Assembly: GCA_002414865.1 (NCBI GenBank)
Contig: DIAQ01000039.1
Location: 1 to 7,254 of the forward strand
DNA: 7,254 nt
Direction of reading: 5' to 3'
Source: a candidate division Hyd24-12 bacterium UBA5074
Lineage (GTDB): Bacteria > Fermentibacterota > Fermentibacteria > Fermentibacterales > Fermentibacteraceae
Positions 1 through 6,792 of this stretch are shown here, in pieces (the first letter of the stretch is position 1; every line of letters starts with the position of its first letter). The notes beneath the pieces were generated by a model. The model made no database searches. It saw only the letters and a list, made by a program, of their open reading frames with translations, and was not told where the DNA came from. The translations under genes were made by a program, and so were the position numbers.

Positions 1-14
1 GGGAACAGGCGGAC

Positions 15-98
15 TGGCGGAGGACCGGGGACTCGAACCCCGATGGGCATAGCCCGGCGAATTTCAAATCCGCTGCCTTACCATTAGACTAGTCCTCC
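15..98 (-). tRNA. tRNA-Ser (anticodon UGA), CCA encoded
   Basis: Read on the minus strand this folds into a complete cloverleaf of 84 nt including CCA. It has a 7-bp acceptor stem (GGAGGAC/GTCCTCC), a D arm (GTCT/AGGC), an anticodon stem GCGGA/TTCGC with one G-U pair, and a T arm CGGGG-TTCGAGT-CCCCG. The anticodon loop is TTTGAAA, so the anticodon is TGA (64-66), reading UCA serine codons. The 14-nt variable region forms a GGGC-TAT-GCCC arm, as expected of a class II tRNA. Discriminator G73 and the acceptor pairs G2-C71, A3-U70 and G4-C69 agree with bacterial serine identity. CCA is encoded at 15-17. The D arm is slightly odd: it has a short loop and a U11-G24 pair where Ser tRNAs usually have C11-G24. 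A selenocysteine tRNA is excluded because that needs anticodon UCA and a longer acceptor stem. Confidence 0.95.
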
Positions 99-108
99 AC
101 CGCGCCGC

Positions 109-137
109 AATTTAGCTTATGTTCCGAAACCGGTCAA
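109..137 (-). promoter_or_regulatory. Probable sigma70-type promoter of the tRNA-Ser gene
   Basis: On the minus strand a -35 box TTGACC (132-137) is separated by exactly 17 bp from a -10 box TAAATT (109-114). That is 5 of 6 and 4 of 6 matches to TTGACA and TATAAT. The -10 box is followed by a GC-rich stretch (GCGGCGC), the kind of discriminator typical of stringently controlled stable-RNA promoters. The predicted start near position 102 leaves only a few leader bases before the mature tRNA 5' end at 98. The prediction is from sequence alone; position and spacing make it credible. Confidence 0.6.
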
Positions 138-164
138 ACACGCTCTCCTTTCGGGAGTCCGGCC

Positions 165-680
165 ATGCTCGAATGCGAACTCAAGTTCCCGGTCGAAAGC
201 TTCACGGCCATCGAGAGGAAGCTCCTCGAGCTGGGGTGCGTAGCAGGCCCTCCGGTCGCCGAGCGCAACCTCGTATTCGACAGCCCTGACGGAACCCTCA
301 GGGCCTCGGGCAGGCTCCTGCGCCTCCGCGAGGAGCCCGCCGGCGTGCTCCTCACCGTGAAGACGCCCGTCGAGGACGACAGGGCCAAGGTCCGCCGCGA
401 ATACGAGACGCGCCTCGCCTGCGGGCTGGAGGAAGCCTCCATCCTGCTGCAGGCCCTGGGCTACGAAGTCGTGTTCGAGTACGGCAAGAAACGCCGTTCC
501 TGCAGGATGTTCGGAGCCGCGGTCTGCCTCGACGAGCTCGACTTCGGCCGCTTCGTCGAGCTGGAGGCGGAAGCCCCGGAGACCCTCGCCGAGGCGGCGT
601 CGCTGCTCGGCCTGGATGCACGCAGGGGCTCTGCTCTCAGCTACATGGCGCTGGCCGGGATGGCGGCCCGCAGGGGATGA
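165..680 (+). CDS. CYTH domain protein (class IV adenylate cyclase CyaB / thiamine-triphosphatase-like)
   Basis: This 171-residue protein is a single CYTH domain, the triphosphate tunnel fold, presumably cytosolic. It starts with the diagnostic ExExK signature (E3, E5, K7). The other ordered charged positions of the fold follow: R34, the LRLR strand (R53, R55), K66 in LTVK, REYE around 78-81, the basic GKKRR at 107-111, and the acidic LDELDFGRFVELE strand (D123, E124, D126, E132, E134) that binds metal. It ends with a CyaB-like SYMAL motif. Family members act on triphosphate substrates: ATP to cAMP (CyaB), thiamine triphosphate, or inorganic tripolyphosphate. The sequence does not decide which. 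ATG 165 is supported by a GGGAG at 153-157 and by the ExExK motif needing to lie at the very N-terminus. The stop overlaps the next start as ATGA, so this is the first gene of a coupled operon. No clear promoter was found upstream. Confidence 0.9.
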   Translation: MLECELKFPVESFTAIERKLLELGCVAGPPVAERNLVFDSPDGTLRASGRLLRLREEPAGVLLTVKTPVEDDRAKVRREYETRLACGLEEASILLQALGYEVVFEYGKKRRSCRMFGAAVCLDELDFGRFVELEAEAPETLAEAASLLGLDARRGSALSYMALAGMAARRG

Positions 681-2248
681 GGCTTATCCTCGCACGGGTC
701 GCGCTGCCGTTCGCCCTCGCGGGCTGCATGGCAGCCCTGATCCTCCCCAGGGCCTTCTGGGTGATGGACGAGGCCTTCTCGTACCTCCAGGTAGAAGGCC
801 TCACCCGCTCGTTCTCCCTCCCCCCCGCGCTTCCCTGGCCCGGCTCCGGGCAGGCCGGCGATGCCGCGGAAGGCCTGAGGCCGCTGCCTTACCACTACGG
901 GTTCGTCAGGGAAGGCAGGCTGTACGCCCAGTACACTCCGCTCCTGCCCCTCCTGAGCTGGCTGCCGTCGGCCGGGGGGCGGTTCTTCCCGGGCCTGTTC
1001 GCCGTGCCGGTGCTGGGGGCCGCGCTGGCGGCGGCCGTCGGGGTCTCGCGCCTGAAACGGAACGGATTCGGGCTTCCCGCCGCCGCGGGGCTCGCCATCC
1101 TCTGCACCCCGCTGCCGTTCTTCTCCCAGACCTTCTGGGCGCACACGCCGGCCCTCGCGCTTGGCGCCGCCTCCGCATACGCCTCGCTCGGCAGGAGGCC
1201 GTGGGCGGCCGCTGCCCTCCTTGTGCCCGCAGTGCTCCTCAGGGAGGAGACCCTTGTCGCCCTCCCCCTCATCCTCCTGGCAGACCGGCCTCGGAAGTCT
1301 GCCCCGGCGTTCCTCGCCGCGGTCGCCTCGATCCTCTGTCTCGAGAGGCTCCTGACAGGCTCGTGGCTCGGGACGCATGTCGCAGCGAGCGGGACGGAGC
1401 AGCTCCTCTACGGCTTCTACGGCGGCATCGCGGCCGAGAAGGCCTACGTGGCCGTCAGCTCGATGTTCCTGTGCCTGCGCGGCTGCCCGCTCTCCCTGAA
1501 CCTGGCCGCGGGGGGTGCGCTCTGGCTGGCCTGGGCGGCCTCGCGATTCCGGGGAAGGATCTCGACAGTGGCCTTCGCAGCGGGGCTGGCAGGCTCCGCC
1601 TTCCTGCTCGTCAGGGCTGCAGCTGACGGACTTGGCTTCTTCGACGTGTTCTGGCTCAAGCATCCCCTGCTCGTCTTCCCGGTCCTGTGGCTCGTGAAGC
1701 CCTCGAGGAAGCTCGAGAGCGTCATGCCGTGGCTTCTGCTGGCGGCCGTCCTGGCGGTGATGAGCCCGATGCACGCCCAGGACGGAGCCTGGGGGACCCG
1801 CCTGATAATGCTGCCGCTCCTCCTGGCCGGACTGACCGCGACGCCCCGGGGCCGGAGGACGATCCCGGTGATCGCTCTGGGAGCGCTCTCGACCGCCGTC
1901 TCGATCGGCTATCTCGCACAGAAGCGGAGCGATTCGGCCCGCCTCCTCGAGATGGTGCGCGGACCGGCTCCGATAGTGTGCACCACCTGGCTGCTCCCGG
2001 GCGAGTTCGCCCTGGCGCAGGCCCGGGGGACCCCCGTCTTCTTCGCAGCGACGGGCGCCGATCTGCTGGCCGCGACCCGGCTGACATCCTTCCCCGCCTC
2101 CCGCATCGCCGTCCTCGAAGGCTCGGTGGGATCCGCCAGCAGCCTCCTCGAGGCCGGCGGTCTCACGGTTTCCGGCAGGGGGGAAGTCGATCTCGATCCT
2201 GCCCTGAGGGTGTTCGTCCTCGACGCGGCGGCCCCGGGCGGCCGATGA
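677..2248 (+). CDS. Polytopic membrane protein, probable GT-C family glycosyltransferase
   Basis: This 523-residue integral membrane protein has many hydrophobic segments, roughly at 5-25, 85-125, 130-165, 175-203, 208-225, 275-315, 325-342, 350-365 and 375-415. Several features resemble GT-C (ArnT/PMT-like) lipid-phosphosugar-dependent transferases. An acidic DE pair (D31-E32, in FWVMDEAFSY) follows the first membrane helix where the catalytic acidic residues of the first external loop sit. An RLYAQYTPLLPLL stretch (81-93) recalls the YSKYxPGxPLL pattern. There is also LLREETL (187-193) and an AWGTRLIMLPLL segment (371-382). The last ~110 residues (416-523) are mostly non-membrane and form a soluble tail of unknown fold. 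The role would be transfer of a sugar from a polyprenyl-phosphate donor outside the cytoplasmic membrane; the acceptor is unknown. It overlaps both neighbours by 4 bases and has only a weak AGGGG before the start, suggesting translational coupling. No family was confirmed by search, so a generic membrane protein remains possible. Confidence 0.68.
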   Translation: MRLILARVALPFALAGCMAALILPRAFWVMDEAFSYLQVEGLTRSFSLPPALPWPGSGQAGDAAEGLRPLPYHYGFVREGRLYAQYTPLLPLLSWLPSAGGRFFPGLFAVPVLGAALAAAVGVSRLKRNGFGLPAAAGLAILCTPLPFFSQTFWAHTPALALGAASAYASLGRRPWAAAALLVPAVLLREETLVALPLILLADRPRKSAPAFLAAVASILCLERLLTGSWLGTHVAASGTEQLLYGFYGGIAAEKAYVAVSSMFLCLRGCPLSLNLAAGGALWLAWAASRFRGRISTVAFAAGLAGSAFLLVRAAADGLGFFDVFWLKHPLLVFPVLWLVKPSRKLESVMPWLLLAAVLAVMSPMHAQDGAWGTRLIMLPLLLAGLTATPRGRRTIPVIALGALSTAVSIGYLAQKRSDSARLLEMVRGPAPIVCTTWLLPGEFALAQARGTPVFFAATGADLLAATRLTSFPASRIAVLEGSVGSASSLLEAGGLTVSGRGEVDLDPALRVFVLDAAAPGGR

Positions 2249-3258
2249 TGACCCCCGTCGCGGAATCGGTCAGGCGATATGCTTCGGACAGGCTCTTCCT
2301 CTCGGCGGCGATCGCGATACTGATCTCGGTCATCCTCGTCGAGGGGGGCGGCCGGGCCCTGCTCGCCCTCCCGGTCCTGGCCGTCGCCCTGGCGGTGTAC
2401 GCAGCCATCGTCCTCCGAAGGAGGTCGGGCTGGCTGTCCGCGCTGGAGAGCGGCCTGGACGAGGGCGTGTCCGAGTTCATCCGGGAGAGGGTGCCGTTCT
2501 ACGGGCCGCTCGACCCCGAGCAGCGTCGGCGGTTCGAGGACCTATGCGCGATCTTCCTGTACGACCACCGGATAACAGGGGTGGACGGGATCACGCCCGG
2601 CCCGGGCATCAGGGGCATGGTGGCCTCCTCCGCGGCCCGCCTCATCCTCGGAAGGCCGGAGTGGAGCTACCCGGACTTCGGCGAAGTCCTGATCTACCCC
2701 GGCGAGTTCAGCGATGACGGCTCGTTCTCAACGGATCCGGCGCCCAGGGAGTCCCGGGTCGCAGGCATGGCGCACTCCACGGGAAGCGCGGTCATCCTCT
2801 CCCTCCCGCATCTCGTGCGGGGCTTCTCGCGCCCCGGTGAGGGCAACGTGGCCCTGCACGAGTTCGCCCACGTCCTCGACGGTCTGCCCTGGGCCGACGG
2901 GATACCCGACAACCTCCCGGCCCCCCGGGTCAAGCCGTGGACCGAGATGATGCGCAAGGAGTTCGAGAAGGTGAGGGACGGGCGGTCGGTGCTTCGCGAC
3001 TACGCCGGCAAGAACCCGGCCGAGCTCTTCGCGGTGGCCGTCGAGGTGTTCTTCGAGAGCCCCCTGCTGCTGAAGGCGCGGCAGCCGGACCTGTACGAGG
3101 GCCTCAAGGACTTCTTCGGGCAGGACCCCGCAGCGGGAGCCTCCTACGGCTTCCTGCCGGAGGAGCCCGGAGTCGACAGCGGGACGCCTGACGCGCAGAG
3201 CGGGCAGGACTCCGACGGCCAGCTCCCGGCCTCGACGGAGAGCAGCGACCTGCACTGA
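2245..3258 (+). CDS. Membrane-anchored MtfA-like zinc-dependent peptidase (family M90)
   Basis: This 337-residue protein has two hydrophobic segments at the N-terminus (about 18-32 and 38-57), then a M90 peptidase domain (about 70-295). The zinc motif is HEFAH (H205, E206, H209) within NVALHEFAHVLD. The conserved downstream NPAELFAVAVEVFF supplies the third ligand, most likely E267 judging by the spacing in E. coli MtfA, with E260 as the alternative. The LIYPGEF strand (149-155) is also typical of the family. E. coli MtfA is a soluble protein of about 265 residues that cleaves peptides and binds the repressor Mlc; here the extra length is the membrane anchor and a C-terminal tail. Residues 301-337 form an acidic, Ser/Gly/Pro-rich tail lying entirely opposite the end of pyrE. 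The start is ATG 2245, overlapping the preceding stop as ATGA (ATG 2248 directly follows); no Shine-Dalgarno is visible, which fits translational coupling. The substrate is unknown. Confidence 0.87.
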   Translation: MMTPVAESVRRYASDRLFLSAAIAILISVILVEGGGRALLALPVLAVALAVYAAIVLRRRSGWLSALESGLDEGVSEFIRERVPFYGPLDPEQRRRFEDLCAIFLYDHRITGVDGITPGPGIRGMVASSAARLILGRPEWSYPDFGEVLIYPGEFSDDGSFSTDPAPRESRVAGMAHSTGSAVILSLPHLVRGFSRPGEGNVALHEFAHVLDGLPWADGIPDNLPAPRVKPWTEMMRKEFEKVRDGRSVLRDYAGKNPAELFAVAVEVFFESPLLLKARQPDLYEGLKDFFGQDPAAGASYGFLPEEPGVDSGTPDAQSGQDSDGQLPASTESSDLH

Positions 3259-3752
3259 ACCGGCAGCTCGAGCCGGCCCCCGGTCCTGTCCACGAGCAGC
3301 CCCGCCGCCTCCACCGAGACGCCCTTCTCCCTGAGCGCCTCGATGCTCTCGAGCAGGCTGCCTCCGGTCGTCGCCACATCCTCGATCAGGAGCGCACGGG
3401 TCCCGGGAGCGAGCACGGTGAAGCCCGGCCGCGCGGTCATCCTGCCGTCGCCGTCCCTCTGGAGGAAGGCGAAGGGCCGGGCGAGGTGCCTCGCCGTGGA
3501 GAATCCGAAGACTATCGCTCCGAAGGCGGGCGACACGACGACATCTATCGCATCACGGAGGTCGTCGAAGAGGATCGCCATCATCCGGCCCGTCTCGTCC
3601 ACCAGGTCCGGGCGCTGCGCTATCCTGATCTTCTCGAAGTAGACACTGCCATGGCGCCCCGAGGTGTACTTGAAATGCCCCTCCAGATATGCTCCCGCCT
3701 CCCGGAGGATCTCGAGAACCCTTGCGCCTGCGCCGGTCACTTCCTTTTCCAT
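3144..3752 (-). CDS. pyrE: Orotate phosphoribosyltransferase PyrE
   Basis: This 202-residue enzyme condenses orotate with PRPP to give orotidine 5'-monophosphate in pyrimidine biosynthesis, in the cytosol. The PRPP-binding loop LLIEDVATTGGS is at 121-132 with the expected hydrophobic-acidic-Asp-TTGGS pattern. The orotate/PRPP-side segment HFKYTSGRHGSVYF is at 26-39, and VVVSPAFGAIVFG follows at 71-83. Length is normal for the family. The C-terminus carries CPLCASGVPLSTPGS (183-197), a Cys-pair ending I associate with the Thermus-type PyrE subfamily, so the reading frame is likely genuine to its TAG stop. The start ATG 3752 has an AAAGGTGA ribosome binding site just upstream, inside the last codons of the M16C peptidase gene, which it overlaps by 16 bases. 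The last 115 bp lie opposite the end of the M90 peptidase gene. No other pyrimidine gene is in view. Confidence 0.93.
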   Translation of the reverse strand: MEKEVTGAGARVLEILREAGAYLEGHFKYTSGRHGSVYFEKIRIAQRPDLVDETGRMMAILFDDLRDAIDVVVSPAFGAIVFGFSTARHLARPFAFLQRDGDGRMTARPGFTVLAPGTRALLIEDVATTGGSLLESIEALREKGVSVEAAGLLVDRTGGRLELPVQCRSLLSVEAGSWPSESCPLCASGVPLSTPGSSGRKP

Positions 3753-6712
3753 CCCGTCACCTTTCGAGGAAGTATCCTCACTTCGTCCGCGTCCTCGCCG
3801 AATATCGAGCGGGCGGATGTGCGGAGGGGGGTGAACGCGGCATAACCCGCAGTCTGCAGCGCCCTGTCGAGGCGAGGGACGAATTCGTCGAGCATGTCCC
3901 TCCTCGTCACGAGCTTGAGGTTCCTCCTCAGGCCGTCCAGGGCTTCCGGTCCTATGTCCGCGAGGCTCCTCAGGAGGCAGAGCCTCAGCCGGCCCCTGAG
4001 CGAGAGCGGCTTCTCGAGCGGGGAGAAGGCGGCCAGGATCCCCAGCTTCACGTCCTCGTCCGAAGGGGGGCTGGCGCTCAGGAGGCTGGCGGCCGATCCG
4101 AAGCACGCGAGCGAGGCGGCGGGATCGGGGTCCCTGTAAGAGCACACGGCCATCATGCCCGATATCCGGTCGTGCCATCCCGAGACCTCGTAGGAGCCTC
4201 CTCCCGTCCGGAGCGCCCTGTAGAGGATCCCGTCGGAGAGCACCGCGGCGCCCACCGTGAAGAGCGCGGCGTCACGCTCGGCCACGAGCGGGGCTCCGAA
4301 GCAGACGCAGGCCGAGGAGACCGAGGTGTTCCAGCGGATGAGCGTGCGCCTGGCGCCCCCGGCGGCGATCTTTCCGGGCTGCCTCGGCCCGCCCCCGGGG
4401 AGGGCCCGGACGAGGTCCGAGGCCGCTGCGAAGGCGCCTTCGAGGCCTTCCGGAGGGGCGGAGACCGCCAGAGTCAGCCCCGAGCGGGTGAAGATCTTCC
4501 GCCTGAGGATCTCGACCTCCCGGAGGACGGCTTCGGCCGAGTCGCTGTCGGCGTCGTAGAGCCACTCCAGGAATTCGGTCTGGGTCATGCCCTCCCATGT
4601 CTCGTAGAGGCGGCCCACAGGCCTGGCGCCCGCGCCTGCGGCAAGCCTGGCGAACGAGTCGCAGTTCGGGACCATGTCCGACCTGGCGTCGCCGTACATC
4701 TCGCTTACCACGCGATCGAAGCGGTCCATGTCGTCAAGCGGCCTGACGAGCAGGTCGGCGATGAAGGCGGCGAGGTCGCCGAACCTGCCGGAGAAGGCGC
4801 TCGTGCTGAGCAGCATCGTGGGGCGGGCAGCCCCGGAGGGAGCCGTGGAGGCCGCGGGCTCGCACTCCAGGCCTCCCGAGAGCCTGCCGAGCCTGGTCGC
4901 CACTTCCGGATACCCCAGGGGTCCTGCGGGCAGGCCGGGGATGCACCTGCCCAGGAGAGGCAGCAGCAGCGCCTCGCGCTCGTCGATCCAGGAAGCGTCG
5001 AAGGCGGCTTCGAGATAGACTATGCCCCCCGTAGGCTGTGACAGGAGGAGGATCCTCGCTCCTTCCACCTCTTCGGTGCGCGGCTCGGGATGCGGTCCAT
5101 GGGACGGCAGGAGCGCCGGATCCAGCCTTGGGATGGTGCCGAGGATCCCGGGCTCGTCGGGCTTCGCGGCGTAGCTCTCCAGTTCTGACTTCCTCCGGTC
5201 GAGCCGGTCGAAATCGTCCTGCCGGAGCCTGGTGATCCTCCCCCCGGCGGGGCGACCCGTGGGCATGGAGACCGAGTTGAGCCGGTGGCTGTTCCCGAGC
5301 AGCAGATCGCATGCGGCGGCGGAAAGGCGCAGGGGCAGGTCTTCGGAGCTCCCCAGCCTCCTGAGCGCCGCCGCGTGGTCGAGCCACTCCGCCGGAGAGC
5401 GGTCGTACGCCCATGCGCGCAGCGAACGGAGGAAGAGCCTGAGCGGGAACTCGTCCACGACCTCCGAATACCTGAAGAGTAGGGCGTTCAGCGATGCGTC
5501 GACGAGAGAGGCCGCGGGAGGATCGTCCGCGAAGCGCCCGAGCTCGCTCCGGATCAGCCTGGCCACCCTGGGAGCGGAGCTGGCCCTGCAGCCCCTCAGG
5601 CCGGCCGTGAGAAAGGTCTCCCGCAGCTCGAGCTCGATCCCCGATTCGGCGGACAGGTCCGTGCCGAGACCGCTGTCCAGCAGAGCGCGGCAGATGGGTC
5701 CGGCGTCTCCCAGCAGCACCTCCTCCAGCACCTGCAGCAGAGCAGTGCCCTCCGAATCGGCGACCTCCCCCAGCAGCCAGGAGAGATTCACCGTGGCCCC
5801 GTCGCGCCTGTCTCCGCCGGGGATGGCCGCGGTGAGCGTCCGCGGCCTCCTCCACCTCTGCTGCAGAGGAGGGGCCGGGACCGGTCCGTCGCCTCGCGCA
5901 CCTAGGAAGGGCTCCACGAGCGAGCAGGCCTCCCCGGAATCCTCGGGCATGCACAGGAATATCCTGCAGTTGCCGGGAGTGTAGTGGAGCGAATGGAATG
6001 CCCTGATGTCCTCGTAGGAGAGCCGGTGCATCTGGCGCGGATCGCCACCGGGGTCGAACCTGTAGGGGGTGTCCGGCAGGATCGCGGCCTGCAGGGCCAC
6101 CGAGGCGACCTCCTCCGGATCGGAGTAGGAGCCCCTCATCTCGCTGAAGATGACGCCCGAGGGCTGGGCGTAGAGCCTGCCGCGGCTCTCGAAGGGTCTG
6201 TAGTGGAAGGACTCGAGGGCGACCCTCCGGGGGTCGAGCACCGGGTTGAACACCAGATCGAAGTAGACGCCCAGGATGTTCCGGAAGTCCTCGGGGCTGG
6301 GGGAGCCCGCGTAGTAGATGGTGCGGTCCGGGCCCGTGGCGGCGTTCAGATAGCTGTGCAGGGAGCCTCTCCAGAGCTCGTTGAAGGCGTCGCTGACGGG
6401 GTACTTCGCGGAGCCGTTGAGGACGCAGTGCTCCAGCACGTGGGGTATGCCGCGGGAGTCGGACGGGGGGGTGCGGAAGGCCATGCCGAGGAACCTGTCC
6501 GGGTCCTCCCTGCGCACGTGCAGGACCTGTGCCCCGCTCGGACCGTGCCGGAACAGCCTCCATGGGATCCCGAAGGAGGGGAGGGTTCCCGACTCCATCT
6601 CGAGGAATCCGTCAGGTGCCGTGCGAGAGCTTCCCGTGTCGCGCCTCCAGTCGATGCCGTCCCCGCCTGCGTCCGGCTGCGGAACATAAGGCCGCGGGGA
6701 GGGCCGGGCCAC
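3737..6712 (-). CDS. M16C-family (PreP-like) zinc metallopeptidase
   Basis: This 991-residue protein has the size and four-domain plan of presequence-protease/M16C enzymes, which degrade small unstructured peptides inside a closed two-half chamber. The inverted zinc motif HVLEH (H91, E94 catalytic base, H95) sits in the context PHVLEHCVLNGSAKYPVSDAF of the subfamily, followed by GSLHSYLNA. The distal zinc ligand is E191 in GVIFSEMRG. A helical linker lies around 490-545. Near the end, R835 and Y841 in LRTGGGSY, followed by SYRDPDP, match the conserved Arg/Tyr region of the C-terminal half. The enzyme therefore looks catalytically intact. No signal peptide is seen, suggesting cytosolic action. 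The start is GTG 6712, with an in-frame TGA shortly upstream and no good Shine-Dalgarno. The next in-frame ATG (M39, 6598) would cut into the conserved GF segment at 35-36, so GTG is preferred. It precedes pyrE in an overlapping operon and is divergent from a winged-helix regulator. Confidence 0.92.
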   Translation of the reverse strand: MARPSPRPYVPQPDAGGDGIDWRRDTGSSRTAPDGFLEMESGTLPSFGIPWRLFRHGPSGAQVLHVRREDPDRFLGMAFRTPPSDSRGIPHVLEHCVLNGSAKYPVSDAFNELWRGSLHSYLNAATGPDRTIYYAGSPSPEDFRNILGVYFDLVFNPVLDPRRVALESFHYRPFESRGRLYAQPSGVIFSEMRGSYSDPEEVASVALQAAILPDTPYRFDPGGDPRQMHRLSYEDIRAFHSLHYTPGNCRIFLCMPEDSGEACSLVEPFLGARGDGPVPAPPLQQRWRRPRTLTAAIPGGDRRDGATVNLSWLLGEVADSEGTALLQVLEEVLLGDAGPICRALLDSGLGTDLSAESGIELELRETFLTAGLRGCRASSAPRVARLIRSELGRFADDPPAASLVDASLNALLFRYSEVVDEFPLRLFLRSLRAWAYDRSPAEWLDHAAALRRLGSSEDLPLRLSAAACDLLLGNSHRLNSVSMPTGRPAGGRITRLRQDDFDRLDRRKSELESYAAKPDEPGILGTIPRLDPALLPSHGPHPEPRTEEVEGARILLLSQPTGGIVYLEAAFDASWIDEREALLLPLLGRCIPGLPAGPLGYPEVATRLGRLSGGLECEPAASTAPSGAARPTMLLSTSAFSGRFGDLAAFIADLLVRPLDDMDRFDRVVSEMYGDARSDMVPNCDSFARLAAGAGARPVGRLYETWEGMTQTEFLEWLYDADSDSAEAVLREVEILRRKIFTRSGLTLAVSAPPEGLEGAFAAASDLVRALPGGGPRQPGKIAAGGARRTLIRWNTSVSSACVCFGAPLVAERDAALFTVGAAVLSDGILYRALRTGGGSYEVSGWHDRISGMMAVCSYRDPDPAASLACFGSAASLLSASPPSDEDVKLGILAAFSPLEKPLSLRGRLRLCLLRSLADIGPEALDGLRRNLKLVTRRDMLDEFVPRLDRALQTAGYAAFTPLRTSARSIFGEDADEVRILPRKVTGWKRK

Positions 6713-6724
6713 GGCGGCGGCTTC

Positions 6725-6753
6725 TTGACTTCAGGACGGACGCGCGCTCTAAT
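6725..6753 (+). promoter_or_regulatory. Strong sigma70-like promoter driving the winged-helix regulator
   Basis: TTGACT (6725-6730) and TCTAAT (6748-6753) each match the -35 and -10 consensus at 5 of 6 positions and are separated by exactly 17 bp. The predicted start near 6760 gives a leader of about 40 nt to the regulator ATG at 6800. It lies in the 87-bp divergent region between the M16C peptidase and the regulator. No comparably good promoter was found for the leftward operon in the same interval. Confidence 0.65.
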
Positions 6754-6757
6754 CCTG
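6732..6757. promoter_or_regulatory. Possible operator: CAGGA-N16-TCCTG inverted repeat across the promoter
   Basis: CAGGA (6732-6736) and TCCTG (6753-6757) form an inverted repeat whose half-sites are 21 bp apart centre to centre, about two DNA turns. That suits a dimeric winged-helix protein bound to one face. It spans the promoter spacer and the -10 box, so occupancy could give autorepression of the regulator. The arms are only 5 bp and could arise by chance, so the call is tentative. Confidence 0.22.
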
Positions 6758-6787
6758 CCGGACATCCAACAAAGTCTGAGCGTTCAT

Positions 6788-6792
6788 GGAGG
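6788..6792 (+). promoter_or_regulatory. Ribosome binding site of the winged-helix regulator
   Basis: A perfect GGAGG lies 7 bases before ATG 6800 and fixes that start for the regulator. An ATG at 6786 immediately upstream is in another frame and opens only a five-codon reading frame. Confidence 0.7.

Noticed and set aside
15..98. Selenocysteine tRNA or an integration site at the tRNA
   Set aside because: The anticodon is UGA (serine), not UCA, and the acceptor stem is 7 bp. The tRNA 3' end faces the window edge and no repeat of it or integrase gene is visible.
145..157. CTCC-TTTCG-GGAG hairpin that could hide the ribosome binding site of the CYTH gene
   Set aside because: A 4-bp stem that does not extend on either side is too weak to propose as an RNA switch.
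641..1774. Long minus-strand open frame opposite the GT-C-like gene
   Set aside because: Its product is a charged, low-complexity Arg/Glu/Gly/Pro-rich string with no domain, as expected of antisense frames in high-GC DNA. The plus strand there encodes a coherent membrane protein.
1687..2244. Upstream extension of the M90 peptidase frame
   Set aside because: It lies inside the GT-C gene, is Arg/Gly/Asp/Pro-rich and structureless. The peptidase starts naturally at the ATGA overlap at 2245.
3260..3276. CCGGC-N7-GCCGG hairpin right after the M90 stop codon, considered as a terminator
   Set aside because: The stem is only 5 bp, has no U-tract, and lies within the pyrE coding region. Not enough to call an intrinsic terminator.
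3689..5041. 450-codon plus-strand open frame opposite the M16C peptidase, and a similar one at 5984-6796
   Set aside because: Composition is typical of GC-rich antisense shadow frames, and the opposite strand carries a well-conserved catalytic protein. No ribosome binding site or domain was seen.
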